A stretch of DNA of 64,000 nucleotides. It comes from Thalassotalea_H sp040779345. GTDB taxonomy: Bacteria; Pseudomonadota; Gammaproteobacteria; Enterobacterales; Alteromonadaceae. The DNA is taken from assembly GCA_040779345.1 (NCBI GenBank), contig JBFONU010000007.1, positions 62,001 to 126,000 on the forward strand, read 5' to 3'. Below, in pieces: positions 43,752-53,338 of this stretch; within the stretch, counting starts at the first letter, position 1; each line of letters opens with the position of its first letter. The translations under genes were made by a program, and so were the position numbers. Under the pieces are notes generated by a model. It ran no database searches. It saw only the letters and a list, made by a program, of their open reading frames with translations, and had not been told where the DNA came from.

Positions 43752-43766
43752 TTCAAAAACTTTGAA
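43752..43766. promoter_or_regulatory. Candidate LysR operator (TTCAAA-N3-TTTGAA)
   Basis: TTCAAAAACTTTGAA is a perfect inverted repeat with 6-bp arms and contains a T-N11-A LysR box. It ends 11 bp before the start of the LysR gene in the divergent gap with DoxX, so it is well placed for autoregulation and control of the redox group. Binding is inferred. Confidence 0.6.
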
Positions 43767-43777
43767 CAAAGATATAT

Positions 43778-44677
43778 ATGCATCAAGCGATCACATTAGA
43801 TGCGTTGAAAGCACTCGACGCTATTGATAAAAAGGGCAGTTTTGCCGCGGCAGCACACTCCCTTTATAAAGTCCCGTCAGCACTAACTTACACCATAAAA
43901 AAACTTGAAGATGACTTGGGTTCACCACTATTCGATCGGTCAAAACAAAGAGCCGTATTAACGCCGGCGGGGAGATTGGTATTAATTCATGGACGAGAAA
44001 TATTACATGCCGCTAATAAAATGGTAGATGCTGTTGCGCAATTAGAGTCTGGTTGGGAGCAAGAGTTGCGTATTGCACGTGATACTATTATTCCTCATGA
44101 CATTCTCTTTAAATTACTATCGGAGTTTACGCAGCTACCTCAAAACACAGATATAACACTCAGCGAAGAAGCATTAGGTGGCGGCTGGGATGCCTTACAT
44201 AGTAAACGCGCCGATATTGTGGTTGGTGCTTCAGGTGAACTGCCTAAAGGGATGTTTAAAACCCATAAAATTGCTGAGGTGAGTTTTGTTTTTGCAATAT
44301 CTCCCAATCACCCCCTTGCTCATATCGACGAAGTGCTAGAAGGAGAACATTTACGACAATACCCGTCAATTATCGTTGCTGATACGTCTCAACTATTACC
44401 TAGTAGGGAAAGTGGCATATTTAACAGTAAACAATCAATTCGCGTTAACAATATGGGGGCAAAAATAGCCGCTCAAGTGCAAGGGATAGGAATAGGTTTT
44501 CTCCCTTTACACTTAGCCAAACCCTATTTAACTAATGGTCAGTTAGTTGAAAAAGCGTGTGTCATACCAAGGCAAAGTCAAAACCTGTTTATTGCATGGA
44601 ATAAAGGGCAAGAAGGTAAAGCCCTAACTTGGTTTATTGAAAGACTTTGCCAGATAGACTGGCAAAGAAACTTATAA
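43778..44677 (+). CDS. LysR-family regulator, YhaJ-like
   Basis: The 299-residue protein resembles E. coli YhaJ: ITLDALKALDAIDKKGSFAAAAHSLYKVPSALTYTIKKLEDDLGSPLFDRS, followed by the GGGWDALHSKRADIVVGA and AQVQGIGIGFLPLHLA effector-domain blocks. In E. coli YhaJ responds to quinone-like compounds and controls yqjF. The genes divergent from it here are DoxX, pirin, yqjG and azoR, consistent with that regulon. Confidence 0.93.
   Translation: MHQAITLDALKALDAIDKKGSFAAAAHSLYKVPSALTYTIKKLEDDLGSPLFDRSKQRAVLTPAGRLVLIHGREILHAANKMVDAVAQLESGWEQELRIARDTIIPHDILFKLLSEFTQLPQNTDITLSEEALGGGWDALHSKRADIVVGASGELPKGMFKTHKIAEVSFVFAISPNHPLAHIDEVLEGEHLRQYPSIIVADTSQLLPSRESGIFNSKQSIRVNNMGAKIAAQVQGIGIGFLPLHLAKPYLTNGQLVEKACVIPRQSQNLFIAWNKGQEGKALTWFIERLCQIDWQRNL
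44645..44667. terminator. Hairpin at the 3' end of the LysR gene facing yegD
   Basis: CTTTGCCAG (44645-44653) and CTGGCAAAG (44659-44667) form a perfect 9-bp stem with a 5-nt loop, inside the last codons of the LysR gene. On the minus strand it follows the yegD-like stop by 25 bp and is followed by TCTTTC, so it may terminate that gene. Confidence 0.55.
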
Positions 44678-44691
44678 GTTGTGCTTTCAAA

Positions 44692-46050
44692 TTAAGAAAA
44701 AACTCTTTGCGCCCACCTTGTCAAACCAACAGTCACACTACCAAAGTGATCACCAATCACAATGGGGATATTAGGTAATTGTGCTTTTAAAAATTCACTC
44801 AACACGGGAGATTTCGCTGTTCCCCCCGTCACAAATACCACGTTAGGTTTTGTTTTGGCTAAGGTAACGGCTTCTTGAATCATTTCGGCTATTTGTTTTA
44901 ACTGTGCGCTATTGGCATCGCCCATAAGATCGCGAGTCACATCAACTGCTAAGTTATCACTTAAATAATTCAAATCGATAGCTTGGCCATCGAGTTCTGT
45001 AAGGCCTATTTTCGCTTGCTCTGCGCCATTTACTAAACGATAACTCAGTTTATTGTCATGTACTTGAATTAAACGAGTAAAAACATCAGGCTCTGCAGCA
45101 TCTCTTTTCAGCTGTTCTAAAAACCGTCTATTACTTTGACTGTAAAAGTCGGTTTGTTCATTAATATTATTAATTGCAACCGCTTGATTAAAGCTATTCA
45201 CTGGCATAGGTTTTCCAGTTTTTAGCAGGCTATTCATACCCAAGCTAGGCATGATCCCTTTTAACGCTAGTTGAATGTCAAAGTCGTTTCCACCAACTCT
45301 GACACCAGTGTGTGACAATAAATGAGAGGTTCGATCAACAAGCCCACTATAACTCGGCCCCATCAATAACATTGAACAGTCGGTAGTACCACCACCAATA
45401 TCAACAACCAAGACTTTCGTTTCTTTAGTGAGTGAAGCTTCATATTCAAAACCAGCAGCTACCGGTTCAAATTGAAATTCAACGTCTTTAAACCCTACAC
45501 GTTTTGCAGCATTCGTTAAGACATTAATTGCTTGGCGATTACTCTCTTCACCTTTTAGGCCTTGAAAATTAATTGGCCGACCAATAACTGTTTGAGTGAT
45601 TTCTTTGTTCTGCTGCTCTTCAGCCAATGTTTTGATATGACTCATCATGGCCGCTACGATATCTTCAAATAAATTAATTTGAGCGTCAACTAAGCCACTT
45701 GCCCCTAAAAATGATTTAGGAGATTTAATGTAATAGCCTTCTTCTGGGTCTTCTAAATATCGACTCAGCGCGGCTTGACCAAATGATAATTCTGGCGAAA
45801 TGCCATCTAATGCTAATTCTCGAAGAACATTCTGGCTTTTTTGCAGTGGTAAAGTTCGTTCAGCCTTAAACTCGGCTTTGTTCAAGTCAGGGAGTCGCTG
45901 ATATAACCAGTGAGCAATGATATCTCTGCTCGGCGCATACAAGGTAGAAGGGGTAAAACGGCCATGTTCACCTAAAGATAAAATTTCAGGTGTACCTTTG
46001 TTCATAACACCCACAGCACAGTTGGACGTACCGTAATCAAAACCAATCAT
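44692..46050 (-). CDS. yegD: Hsp70-family chaperone-like protein, YegD type
   Basis: An actin-fold ATPase without the long substrate-binding domain of DnaK. Phosphate 1 is IGFDYGTSNCAVGVM, phosphate 2 is VLVVDIGGGTTDCSMLLMGPS, and the adenosine motif is VVFVTGGTAKSPVLSEFL. The length of 452 residues agrees with E. coli YegD. The client or cofactor is unknown. It stands alone, converging with the LysR gene. Confidence 0.94.
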   Translation of the reverse strand: MIGFDYGTSNCAVGVMNKGTPEILSLGEHGRFTPSTLYAPSRDIIAHWLYQRLPDLNKAEFKAERTLPLQKSQNVLRELALDGISPELSFGQAALSRYLEDPEEGYYIKSPKSFLGASGLVDAQINLFEDIVAAMMSHIKTLAEEQQNKEITQTVIGRPINFQGLKGEESNRQAINVLTNAAKRVGFKDVEFQFEPVAAGFEYEASLTKETKVLVVDIGGGTTDCSMLLMGPSYSGLVDRTSHLLSHTGVRVGGNDFDIQLALKGIMPSLGMNSLLKTGKPMPVNSFNQAVAINNINEQTDFYSQSNRRFLEQLKRDAAEPDVFTRLIQVHDNKLSYRLVNGAEQAKIGLTELDGQAIDLNYLSDNLAVDVTRDLMGDANSAQLKQIAEMIQEAVTLAKTKPNVVFVTGGTAKSPVLSEFLKAQLPNIPIVIGDHFGSVTVGLTRWAQRVFS

Positions 46051-46208
46051 TAATTATTTCACCACAAAGCCAATTTTAAAGGGTCGCGTAGCATACTGGG
46101 GAATGATCACAATCGCAAGATAGATAAATAAAATCTGACCAAGATGAATAATGAAGGAAACTTATTTTACTCTAAGCCCCCCCCTGATAATAACTACCCA
46201 TTAAGCAT

Positions 46209-48038
46209 TTATAAATAAATCCAACTTAACAGAAATGATAATGTCACCCACATCAATAGGATTAAGGGAACACCAACACGAATAAAATCAGAAAATTGAT
46301 ACCCGCCAGCATTCATCACCAAAATATTGGTTTTATAAGCCATAGGCGTTGCATAGCTTAAATTAGCGCCAAACAAAACAGCTAATATAAAAGGCTCCAC
46401 AGGGAGGTTTAATTGTGTTGCCACAGATATTGCAATGGGTGTTCCAATCACCGCTGCCGCATTATTTGAAACAATGTTGGTAAGTACAGCAAGCATTAGC
46501 ATTAAAGCCGATACAATTCCCCCTGGGGGTAAATCATACGCTAACGCAACAAACAATTGAGCAATATATTCCGCGCCCCCCGTTTGCATCATTGCCGAGC
46601 CAAGGGCTAAAGAAGCAACAACAATAAGAACCACCTGGCTACTGAGCGCGACCGACAGATCCCCCCAGTCAATACATTTAGCAATTAATAAAATCAGTAC
46701 ACCGCACATTGCACTAATGGCAATTGGTAAAATGCTTAGCGCAGCAATTAAAACTACGCCAAATAACACCATAAGCGCGACAGGAGCTTTTTTTGAATAC
46801 GGCAACTCAGCTGCACCATCAATAATTAAAAAACCTTGGTTTTCTTTTAGTTCATCAATTTGCTCACTCTCTCCTTGTACTAATAAAACATCACCTGTTT
46901 GAATAGGCACATGTCCAATACTTCGACGGCCAACCTCCATGGCATTACCTCCACGATGCAAAGCAATAACCGAAATACCATAGCGTTTGGCAAATTGAAC
47001 GTCTTTTAATGTCCTCCCGACTAAGCCTGACTGTTGAACAACCACAATCTCTGCCAAAATTTGTTTTTCAGCATTTAACGGGTGATCTTCATCAACTTTA
47101 TGGCTTCCTGAAAAAAGTGTGGTTTGTGTCGCTGACTCAAACTCTTTTAATTGATCTGGGTGATCTTTTACATGCAGTCGATCCCCCTCTTTTAATATGG
47201 TATCGGGAAAAGGCACTATGTTTTTATAATCAGGACTTCGTTGAATTGACTCAATGCTTAATTGTCCATCGGTCATTTTTAAAATGTCAGTGACGGTTTT
47301 ACCATTTGCAATACTGTCTTCATTAATATTTAAATAAGCACTAAATAAGCGGGGTGAGGTATCCGGTAATGAGGCCATTCTTTTGGGAAGTAACTTAGGG
47401 GCAATCAGCCACAAATAAATAATTGCGATAACAGCAGCAATACTTGCTGGCAAAACAAAGTCGAACATATTTAATCGTGCTAAGCCCATATCACTAGCAA
47501 CACTCACCACTAATAAGTTTGTGGATGTACCTATCGTCGTTGTCATTCCACCGACAAGTGTAGCTAACCCCATTGGTAACAACATAGAAGATGTATCTGA
47601 ATTCGTTCTTAAAGCTACATTCGTTAAAATCGGCAAAAATAAAACGACTATCGGGGTATTATTGACAAAAGCACTTAATAACCCAGCAACGATTAAGGTA
47701 ATAAGCAAAGATAATGTTGGACTAATTTTCCATAATTTAGCTAAATATCTGCCCACAGGCACTAAGGCTCCTGTTCTAACTAGTGCATGACCGATCACCA
47801 TTAAGGCGCAAACCGTAATTAACGCTTCATGACCAAAGCCAAAAAACAAAGAAGATGGCTCTAGATGATGACCATTAACCTCAAAAGGAAAAATGGTAAA
47901 AATTAAACATAAAAGCACTAAAACGGCTAAAGAGGAAGTTTCAAGCGGAATATCATCACGACGAAAAAAATAAAGCGCGATCATTGTGACAAAGAGCATA
48001 GCTAACGCATGATTATTCGGTATATCAGGTATATTCAC
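46209..48038 (-). CDS. SLC13/DASS-type permease with two TrkA-C (RCK_C) domains
   Basis: This 609-residue inner-membrane carrier has about five or six helices, a cytosolic insert (about 205-400) with two RCK_C regulatory domains (DGQLSIESIQRSPDYKN, GRTLKDVQFAKRYGISVIALHRGG), and about six more helices. Signature motifs SAFVNNTPIVVLFLPI and NNAAAVIGTPIAIS are characteristic of this permease group. Substrates are anions such as sulfate or dicarboxylates; sequence does not decide which. No transport partner genes are near. Confidence 0.92.
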   Translation of the reverse strand: MNIPDIPNNHALAMLFVTMIALYFFRRDDIPLETSSLAVLVLLCLIFTIFPFEVNGHHLEPSSLFFGFGHEALITVCALMVIGHALVRTGALVPVGRYLAKLWKISPTLSLLITLIVAGLLSAFVNNTPIVVLFLPILTNVALRTNSDTSSMLLPMGLATLVGGMTTTIGTSTNLLVVSVASDMGLARLNMFDFVLPASIAAVIAIIYLWLIAPKLLPKRMASLPDTSPRLFSAYLNINEDSIANGKTVTDILKMTDGQLSIESIQRSPDYKNIVPFPDTILKEGDRLHVKDHPDQLKEFESATQTTLFSGSHKVDEDHPLNAEKQILAEIVVVQQSGLVGRTLKDVQFAKRYGISVIALHRGGNAMEVGRRSIGHVPIQTGDVLLVQGESEQIDELKENQGFLIIDGAAELPYSKKAPVALMVLFGVVLIAALSILPIAISAMCGVLILLIAKCIDWGDLSVALSSQVVLIVVASLALGSAMMQTGGAEYIAQLFVALAYDLPPGGIVSALMLMLAVLTNIVSNNAAAVIGTPIAISVATQLNLPVEPFILAVLFGANLSYATPMAYKTNILVMNAGGYQFSDFIRVGVPLILLMWVTLSFLLSWIYL

Positions 48039-48565
48039 TTATTATCCAACGTAAATAGGTTATCGAAATAACATCAGGTTACTCATTAAGTTAGCAACAG
48101 TTTATTTAAAAAGCGATACCGGATAATAAAAAGACAGAAAATCAATACCTAAGAACTAAGCATTAGCCTCAATATATTGCTGACAATATCTTGTTGCATT
48201 GGCGTTAAAAGAGAACTTGTAAAAGCTAGGTCAAAGTTAAATCGATAAATGGGTATTAAAATTTACTTTAGTGGAGAATAAATGTCAGTTCACAAAAATC
48301 GGCGTTCGTTTAATTTACTGATCATTCACACTTCAATGCAGTTGCGATAAATCCACTCCCGCTAATAAATTTAATAAATAGCCGTTTAAAACGTTTTTTA
48401 AGCATATCGGCCGTATTTTATTCAGCTAATCCCGCTAATTAAACATTTGGGGGTGAAATTTTCGTGATTTTTAAGTAGAATCATTTCTAGGATAGTTTCC
48501 ACTCATTTTATATATGAAATAGTGGAACACTTCATTTAATAATTTAATATAGTGAAAAAGTAGTA
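48039..48565. other. Gap of 527 bp without a recognisable gene
   Basis: The stretch between the permease gene and the small 59-residue CDS is AT-rich. An open frame on the minus strand near 48471-48662 runs across the small plus-strand gene and has no convincing start. I see no tRNA, clear terminator or repeat here. Confidence 0.5.
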
Positions 48566-48745
48566 ATGCGGATAAAATTAACCCAAGACATAAAATGTGC
48601 GAATGATACTTGTTTAACTGGTAATGAGTACGACGCAGTATATATATTACCACGTTCAACAACAGTAGAATTTGTAACTGACTCAGGTAAAAAAGTCAGA
48701 GCTTTTAGCTATGAATACGAAAAAGTGGCTAGCGAAGAAGTGTAA
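48566..48745 (+). CDS. Small protein of unknown function (59 aa)
   Basis: ATG at 48566 to TAA at 48745 encodes 59 residues, beginning MRIKLTQDIKCANDTCLTGNE, with a later block VYILPRSTTVEFVTDSGKK and an acidic end. The alternating beta pattern and the paired cysteines (C-x4-C) look like a real compact beta-fold domain rather than random sequence. The ribosome-binding site is weak (GTGAAAAAG about 10 nt upstream). I do not recognise a family. It lies between the permease gene and a convergent membrane protein gene. Confidence 0.6.
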   Translation: MRIKLTQDIKCANDTCLTGNEYDAVYILPRSTTVEFVTDSGKKVRAFSYEYEKVASEEV

Positions 48746-48815
48746 ATATTGACGGTAAAGCTATCTCGTTTTATAGGTAAAAATGAGGTAGTTGAAAGTC
48801 GCTTTTCTCGGTTTG

Positions 48816-49358
48816 CTACTTAAGCATTTCTTGAGTGTCTTTATCTTGTTCAATGGCGTAACGCATCGCAGACTTAGCGCCAAAACGATAAGCAATATAG
48901 GCAATCAATATCCAGACAATAAAGTTGTCAGTTTTAAATTCATCCGCCCAATAAGTAAACCAAATGGCGGCACTTACCATATTGACAATTGAATCAATAA
49001 TCATTGAAATTAATGTATTAAAACTGAACAAGGCTACAATGTCATGCCAGCCAGTTAGGTTAAAGAGAAAATTAACCACTTGAGTGAGTTCAATAATAAT
49101 GAATGTTAACAGCGCTATAAGGCCATAAAAGCCGCCACCAAAAGTGACCCATTTCGAATGAAGAAACTGTAAGTTTTTTTTATTTTTTTTCGAAAAAGAC
49201 GTTTGTTGTTTATTCTGTTTGTTAAACGCCTCTTGAATTTCAAAATCAGTCGATAGATAGCCTTTTTGATAGGAAAAATAGACCATCAAAAAACTAAAAA
49301 TACCAACAGGTATAGCTACAAAGAACAGAGCTTGTAATAGATCAACTAAGGTCAGCAC
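48816..49358 (-). CDS. Membrane protein of unknown function (180 aa)
   Basis: The protein has an N-terminal helix (LLQALFFVAIPVGIFSFLMVYFSY), a polar Lys/Gln-rich segment (about 40-65), then two or three further helices (GGFYGLIALLTFIIIELTQVVNFLF, LISMIIDSIVNMVSAAIWFTYW, FIVWILIAYIAYRFGA) and an acidic tail. No family is recognised. It is 101 bp downstream of the rhlE-like gene on the same strand but probably separately transcribed. Confidence 0.72.
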   Translation of the reverse strand: MLTLVDLLQALFFVAIPVGIFSFLMVYFSYQKGYLSTDFEIQEAFNKQNKQQTSFSKKNKKNLQFLHSKWVTFGGGFYGLIALLTFIIIELTQVVNFLFNLTGWHDIVALFSFNTLISMIIDSIVNMVSAAIWFTYWADEFKTDNFIVWILIAYIAYRFGAKSAMRYAIEQDKDTQEMLK

Positions 49359-49459
49359 AATATCGCATGTGTTTAAGAGATTGAAAACACAATATACCTG
49401 AATGGCCTTTTTATACCAATACAGTTAATGTCAAAATACTGTGTTCAATGCGTTTAGCG

Positions 49460-50641
49460 CTATTTTCTGCTTTTAGATTCAAAGCCAAGAATAGAAACAG
49501 GCACCGTTTTTTTAACCGGGAATTCGGCAAACTCTTTTCTCGCAATAATATGCCCTAAACGCCTTTCAATCGCACACAGCTCTCTGAAATTGTCTTTTGA
49601 AACCAATGATATCGCTTCACCACTTGCACCGGCTCTGCCAGTGCGTCCGATACGATGAATATAATCATCAGCTTGACTCGGTAAGTCGTAATTTATCACG
49701 CGTGTTAAATCGCCAATATCGATACCGCGCGCAGCAACACCTGTAGAGACTAAATAATGAATTTTGCCTGATTTAAAATCAGCTAATATTTGCTCGCGAA
49801 CCGCTTGTGTACGACCACTGTGAATTGACTCAGCTTCAATTCCACGCTTTGCTAATTGACTGACTAATTTTGCTGCCCCATGTTTTGTTTCAATAAAAAT
49901 GAGTGCTTGTTGCCATTTATGCGCTTTAATTAAATGACTTAGCAATGCTGATTTATTGCTTTTATCAACGGTCACTAACCATTGCTCAATTTTGGGTGTA
50001 GAGTCCTTATCTGCTGAAATCGAGAGCTCAACGGGATGATTAATCGTTCTTTTCGCTAAACCACGCACTTCATCAGAAATAGTTGCTGAAAATAGTAAAT
50101 TTTGTCGCTGCTGCGGTAAACGCTCAATGATTTTATTAATATCATCGATAAACCCCATATCAAGCATTCTATCGGCTTCATCTAACACTAACACTTCGAG
50201 TTCGTCAAAATGCAGCGCACGTTGATGTGCCATATCTAATAATCGACCAGGTGTGGCGACAAGAATATCTATTCCCCAAATTAAACGCTGCTTTTGCGGT
50301 TCAATTTCAACACCGCCATACATGGCCATCGAGCTCAATGCTAAATGTTGACCGTATTGCGTAATACTATCTTCAACTTGTACGGCTAATTCACGCGTAG
50401 GGGTAATGATAAGCGCACGAACGCGCTTACCACGTAATGTTTTATCGGTATTTAGTTTTTCTAAAATAGGTAAGACAAAACTCGCGGTTTTACCCGTTCC
50501 AGTTTGTGCTGAGGCAACAACATCTTTACCCGATAAAATAACAGGAATGGCTTGAGCTTGAATAGCTGTCGGCTTTTTATAGCCTAAATTATCGAGCGCT
50601 TTTAATAATGGCTCAGATAAGCCAAGCGTTGAAAATCCCAT
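49460..50641 (-). CDS. rhlE: DEAD-box RNA helicase, RhlE-like
   Basis: All helicase motifs are present: Q motif (GYKKPTAIQAQAIP), Walker A ASAQTGTGKT, PTRELA, TPGRLLD, DEAD, SAT, and HRIGRTGRAG. The 393-residue length with almost no C-terminal extension is short for RhlE proteins, most of which carry a basic tail. RhlE unwinds RNA in ribosome assembly and decay. It starts 4 bp after the YehS-like gene, so the two are likely co-transcribed. Confidence 0.95.
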   Translation of the reverse strand: MGFSTLGLSEPLLKALDNLGYKKPTAIQAQAIPVILSGKDVVASAQTGTGKTASFVLPILEKLNTDKTLRGKRVRALIITPTRELAVQVEDSITQYGQHLALSSMAMYGGVEIEPQKQRLIWGIDILVATPGRLLDMAHQRALHFDELEVLVLDEADRMLDMGFIDDINKIIERLPQQRQNLLFSATISDEVRGLAKRTINHPVELSISADKDSTPKIEQWLVTVDKSNKSALLSHLIKAHKWQQALIFIETKHGAAKLVSQLAKRGIEAESIHSGRTQAVREQILADFKSGKIHYLVSTGVAARGIDIGDLTRVINYDLPSQADDYIHRIGRTGRAGASGEAISLVSKDNFRELCAIERRLGHIIARKEFAEFPVKKTVPVSILGFESKSRK

Positions 50642-50645
50642 AAGA

Positions 50646-51104
50646 TTATCCTAGGAACTTGATCTTCAAGCCTTTTAAAAAAGTAGACAACACATCATCA
50701 CTACACACTTTATAATGCTTATGATTCACATTTCTAAAGAACGCACTAAGTTCATATTTACCTAGGCTTAATCCCGCCAGCTCCAAAATAGCGATCACTT
50801 CATCGGCTTTCAACGCCAAGGCTATTTTTAGTTTATTGAAAATAAGATTATTAGTGAGCTCTTGTTCGGCTTGATGTTGAGGGCCATCTTTAGCGCCTCT
50901 TTTTTCAACAATTAAGCCATTTAAAAAGCTGGCTAATTCAACATCTAAAAGCTCTTTATATTGAGGGTCATCTTTCTCTTTAAAAAAGCAGCTCAGTTGC
51001 TCTGTTGAAATGTCACATTGGTTTAATGCAAAAACACGCTTAATTTTTTCATCATTAAATTCAAAAATTGTGCTAATACGACGAAGAATATCATTATTTA
51101 TCAT
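50646..51104 (-). CDS. yehS: DUF1456 family protein (YehS-like)
   Basis: The 152-residue protein contains two copies of the DUF1456 unit: NDILRRISTIFEFNDEKIKRVFAL with ISTEQLSCFFKEKDDPQYKE, and FNKLKIALALKADEVIAILELAGLSLGKYELSAFFRNVNHKHYK. The function is unknown. It lies between the ybiT-like ABC-F gene (35 bp upstream) and the RNA helicase gene (4 bp downstream), a translation/RNA-related setting. Confidence 0.93.
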   Translation of the reverse strand: MINNDILRRISTIFEFNDEKIKRVFALNQCDISTEQLSCFFKEKDDPQYKELLDVELASFLNGLIVEKRGAKDGPQHQAEQELTNNLIFNKLKIALALKADEVIAILELAGLSLGKYELSAFFRNVNHKHYKVCSDDVLSTFLKGLKIKFLG

Positions 51105-51139
51105 AACTATGCCTTTATTAAAATTTGAATCATTAATCG

Positions 51140-52744
51140 TTAAGCAACTTTCTTTGCTTGTAGTTGATTATCCATATACTCATCTAATGAACCTTGAAAG
51201 TTCACCAATTTAGTGTCTTTTATATCGATAATACGTGTCGCTAAACTTGAAACAAATTCACGATCATGACTCACAAAGATTAACGTGCCTTCAAAATCTT
51301 TTAAGGCATTGTTTAAGGCATCAATCGCTTCAATATCCATATGGTTAGTCGGCTCATCCATGATCAATACGTTGATATCTTGCATCATCAACATACCAAA
51401 TAATAGGCGGTTCTTTTCACCACCTGAGCAATTACGTGCTTTTTTATTTGCATCGTCGTCGGTAAATAACATACGACCTAACATACCTCGTACGGTTAAG
51501 TCGTTATGACATGGTCTGCGCCATTGTGACATCCAGTCCATCAATGTTAAGTCATTGTCAAAAAAGTGGCCGCTATCTTGTGGACAATAGCCAACACTGG
51601 CGTTTTCTGACCATTTCACCACACCTTCAAGCGGTGCTAATTCGTTCATTAAACAACGTAGAAAGGTTGTTTTACCCACGCCATTTTCACCAATAATAGC
51701 TAATTTTGCGCCAGCTTCTAGTAATAAGTCGCCTTTATCAAATAATACTTCACCGTCAAAACCATGAGCCAAACTTTCTAATTCCAACGCTTGACGATGC
51801 ATTTTTTTACCGGGCGAAAAGGCAATTTTAGGGGTAATGCGACTTGACGATTTCACTTCATCAAGTTTAATTTTATCCATTTTCTTAGCACGAGAACTCG
51901 CTTGCTTGGCTTTTGACGCATTAGCACCAAAACGGTTAACAAAGTCTTGTAATTCGGCAATTTCTTCCGCTTTTTTAGCATTACCTGATAATAACTGTTC
52001 ACGTAATAAAGCCGACTGCTCTAAAAAGTATTCATAGTTGCCTGGATAAATACGTAATTCGCCGTAATCAATGTCAGCCATATGCGTACAAACCGCATTA
52101 AGAAAATGTCTGTCATGGGAAATAATGATCATCGTACACTTACGTTTATTTAATTCAGCTTCTAACCAACTGATCGTATGAATATCCAAGTTATTGGTTG
52201 GCTCATCAAGTAATAAAATATCAGGATTAGCGAATAACGCTTGAGCCAGCAATACACGTAATTTCCAACCGGGGGCAACTTGCTGCATCGAACCAAAATG
52301 TAAAGACTCTTCAATCCCCGCTTCTAATAATATTTCACCCGCGCGGCTTTCAGCGGTATAACCATCCATTTCTGCGAATTCACTTTCTAAATCACCCGCT
52401 CGCATACCATCGGCTTCACTCATTTCTTCTTGAGCGTAAATAGCGTCTCTTTCTTGTTTGACTTTCCACAACGCCATATCGCCCATAATAACCGTATCAA
52501 TGACGCTATGCTCTTCAAAGGCAAATTGATCTTGACCTAAGGTGCTAACTTTATGACCTGTACTCACCGATACATTGCCTGAACTAGGTGCAAGCTCACC
52601 GCTGAGTATTTTCATAAAGGTAGATTTACCACAACCATTAGCACCGATTAAGCCATAGCGATGGCCATTGCCAAATTTAGCGGAAATATTTTCAAATAAC
52701 GGCTCAGCGCCAAATTGCATGGTAATGTTAGATGTAGTGATCAA
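51140..52744 (-). CDS. ybiT: ABC-F ATPase, YbiT type
   Basis: A soluble ABC protein with two ATPase domains and no membrane part. The first Walker A is GLIGANGCGKSTFMKIL, the second AIIGENGVGKTTFLRCL. The ABC signatures are degenerate in the first half (VAPGWKLRVLLAQALF) and NCSGGEKNRLLFGMLM in the second. The inter-domain linker is basic (KAKQASSRAKKMDKIK). These features and the start ITTSNITMQFGAEPLFENIS match YbiT. ABC-F proteins bind the ribosomal E site and control translation. Confidence 0.95.
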   Translation of the reverse strand: MITTSNITMQFGAEPLFENISAKFGNGHRYGLIGANGCGKSTFMKILSGELAPSSGNVSVSTGHKVSTLGQDQFAFEEHSVIDTVIMGDMALWKVKQERDAIYAQEEMSEADGMRAGDLESEFAEMDGYTAESRAGEILLEAGIEESLHFGSMQQVAPGWKLRVLLAQALFANPDILLLDEPTNNLDIHTISWLEAELNKRKCTMIIISHDRHFLNAVCTHMADIDYGELRIYPGNYEYFLEQSALLREQLLSGNAKKAEEIAELQDFVNRFGANASKAKQASSRAKKMDKIKLDEVKSSSRITPKIAFSPGKKMHRQALELESLAHGFDGEVLFDKGDLLLEAGAKLAIIGENGVGKTTFLRCLMNELAPLEGVVKWSENASVGYCPQDSGHFFDNDLTLMDWMSQWRRPCHNDLTVRGMLGRMLFTDDDANKKARNCSGGEKNRLLFGMLMMQDINVLIMDEPTNHMDIEAIDALNNALKDFEGTLIFVSHDREFVSSLATRIIDIKDTKLVNFQGSLDEYMDNQLQAKKVA

Positions 52745-53338
52745 AGAGAATATCCTAAATATTTAGTAAAGCATTCATCAGCAAAAAAGATTGCAAACAA
52801 ATAAAAAATAACGTTTTATTGATGTAAAACACAGCCATAAACTCACCATGTTTTCAAACGAAAACAATGAACATCAAAATAAAGTCGCGCATTATACAGT
52901 AATAACGCTTTTAGCCCTATCAAATATTAATTTTTTCTGATTATTTTTTAAGCGCACCAAGACTAATTAATTAAACGCCCTTTTTATTATTAATCACCCA
53001 ATGCCTATTAAAATTACCTTTTTTGATAACACAACCACATTCACACGAGATGAATAAGTAAAATTGCCTTTAGCGCTGCTTCCTCAATGGTGTTGAAAAA
53101 GTTACCACACTATTTTTAGCCGACAGGTACATTTTCCCTAATAAAGATAACTAGAAGCAAGCATATAAAAAACAAACTTTGACGCGAAAGTGTCGAAAAA
53201 AGTCATAAAACAGCGCTAAAACCAATAAACCTTATCCCAAGTTAATCCTAATTTTCATTTAAAATACACGATATATGCTGGTCGCTAAAGGATTCCCTAT
53301 TATTGCCGATAACAACAATAGCTAACATAGGTTAAAAC
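52745..53338. other. Gene-poor gap of 594 bp
   Basis: Between the ybiT-like gene and the 145-residue orphan CDS I find only AT-rich DNA with short homopolymer tracts. No open frame with a believable ribosome-binding site, no hairpin with a T tract, and no repeat stands out. Part must be the promoter region of ybiT. Confidence 0.5.

Noticed and set aside
48471..48662. Minus-strand open frame in the gap after the permease gene
   Set aside because: It overlaps the more convincing 59-residue plus-strand CDS and shows neither a ribosome-binding site nor a familiar pattern.
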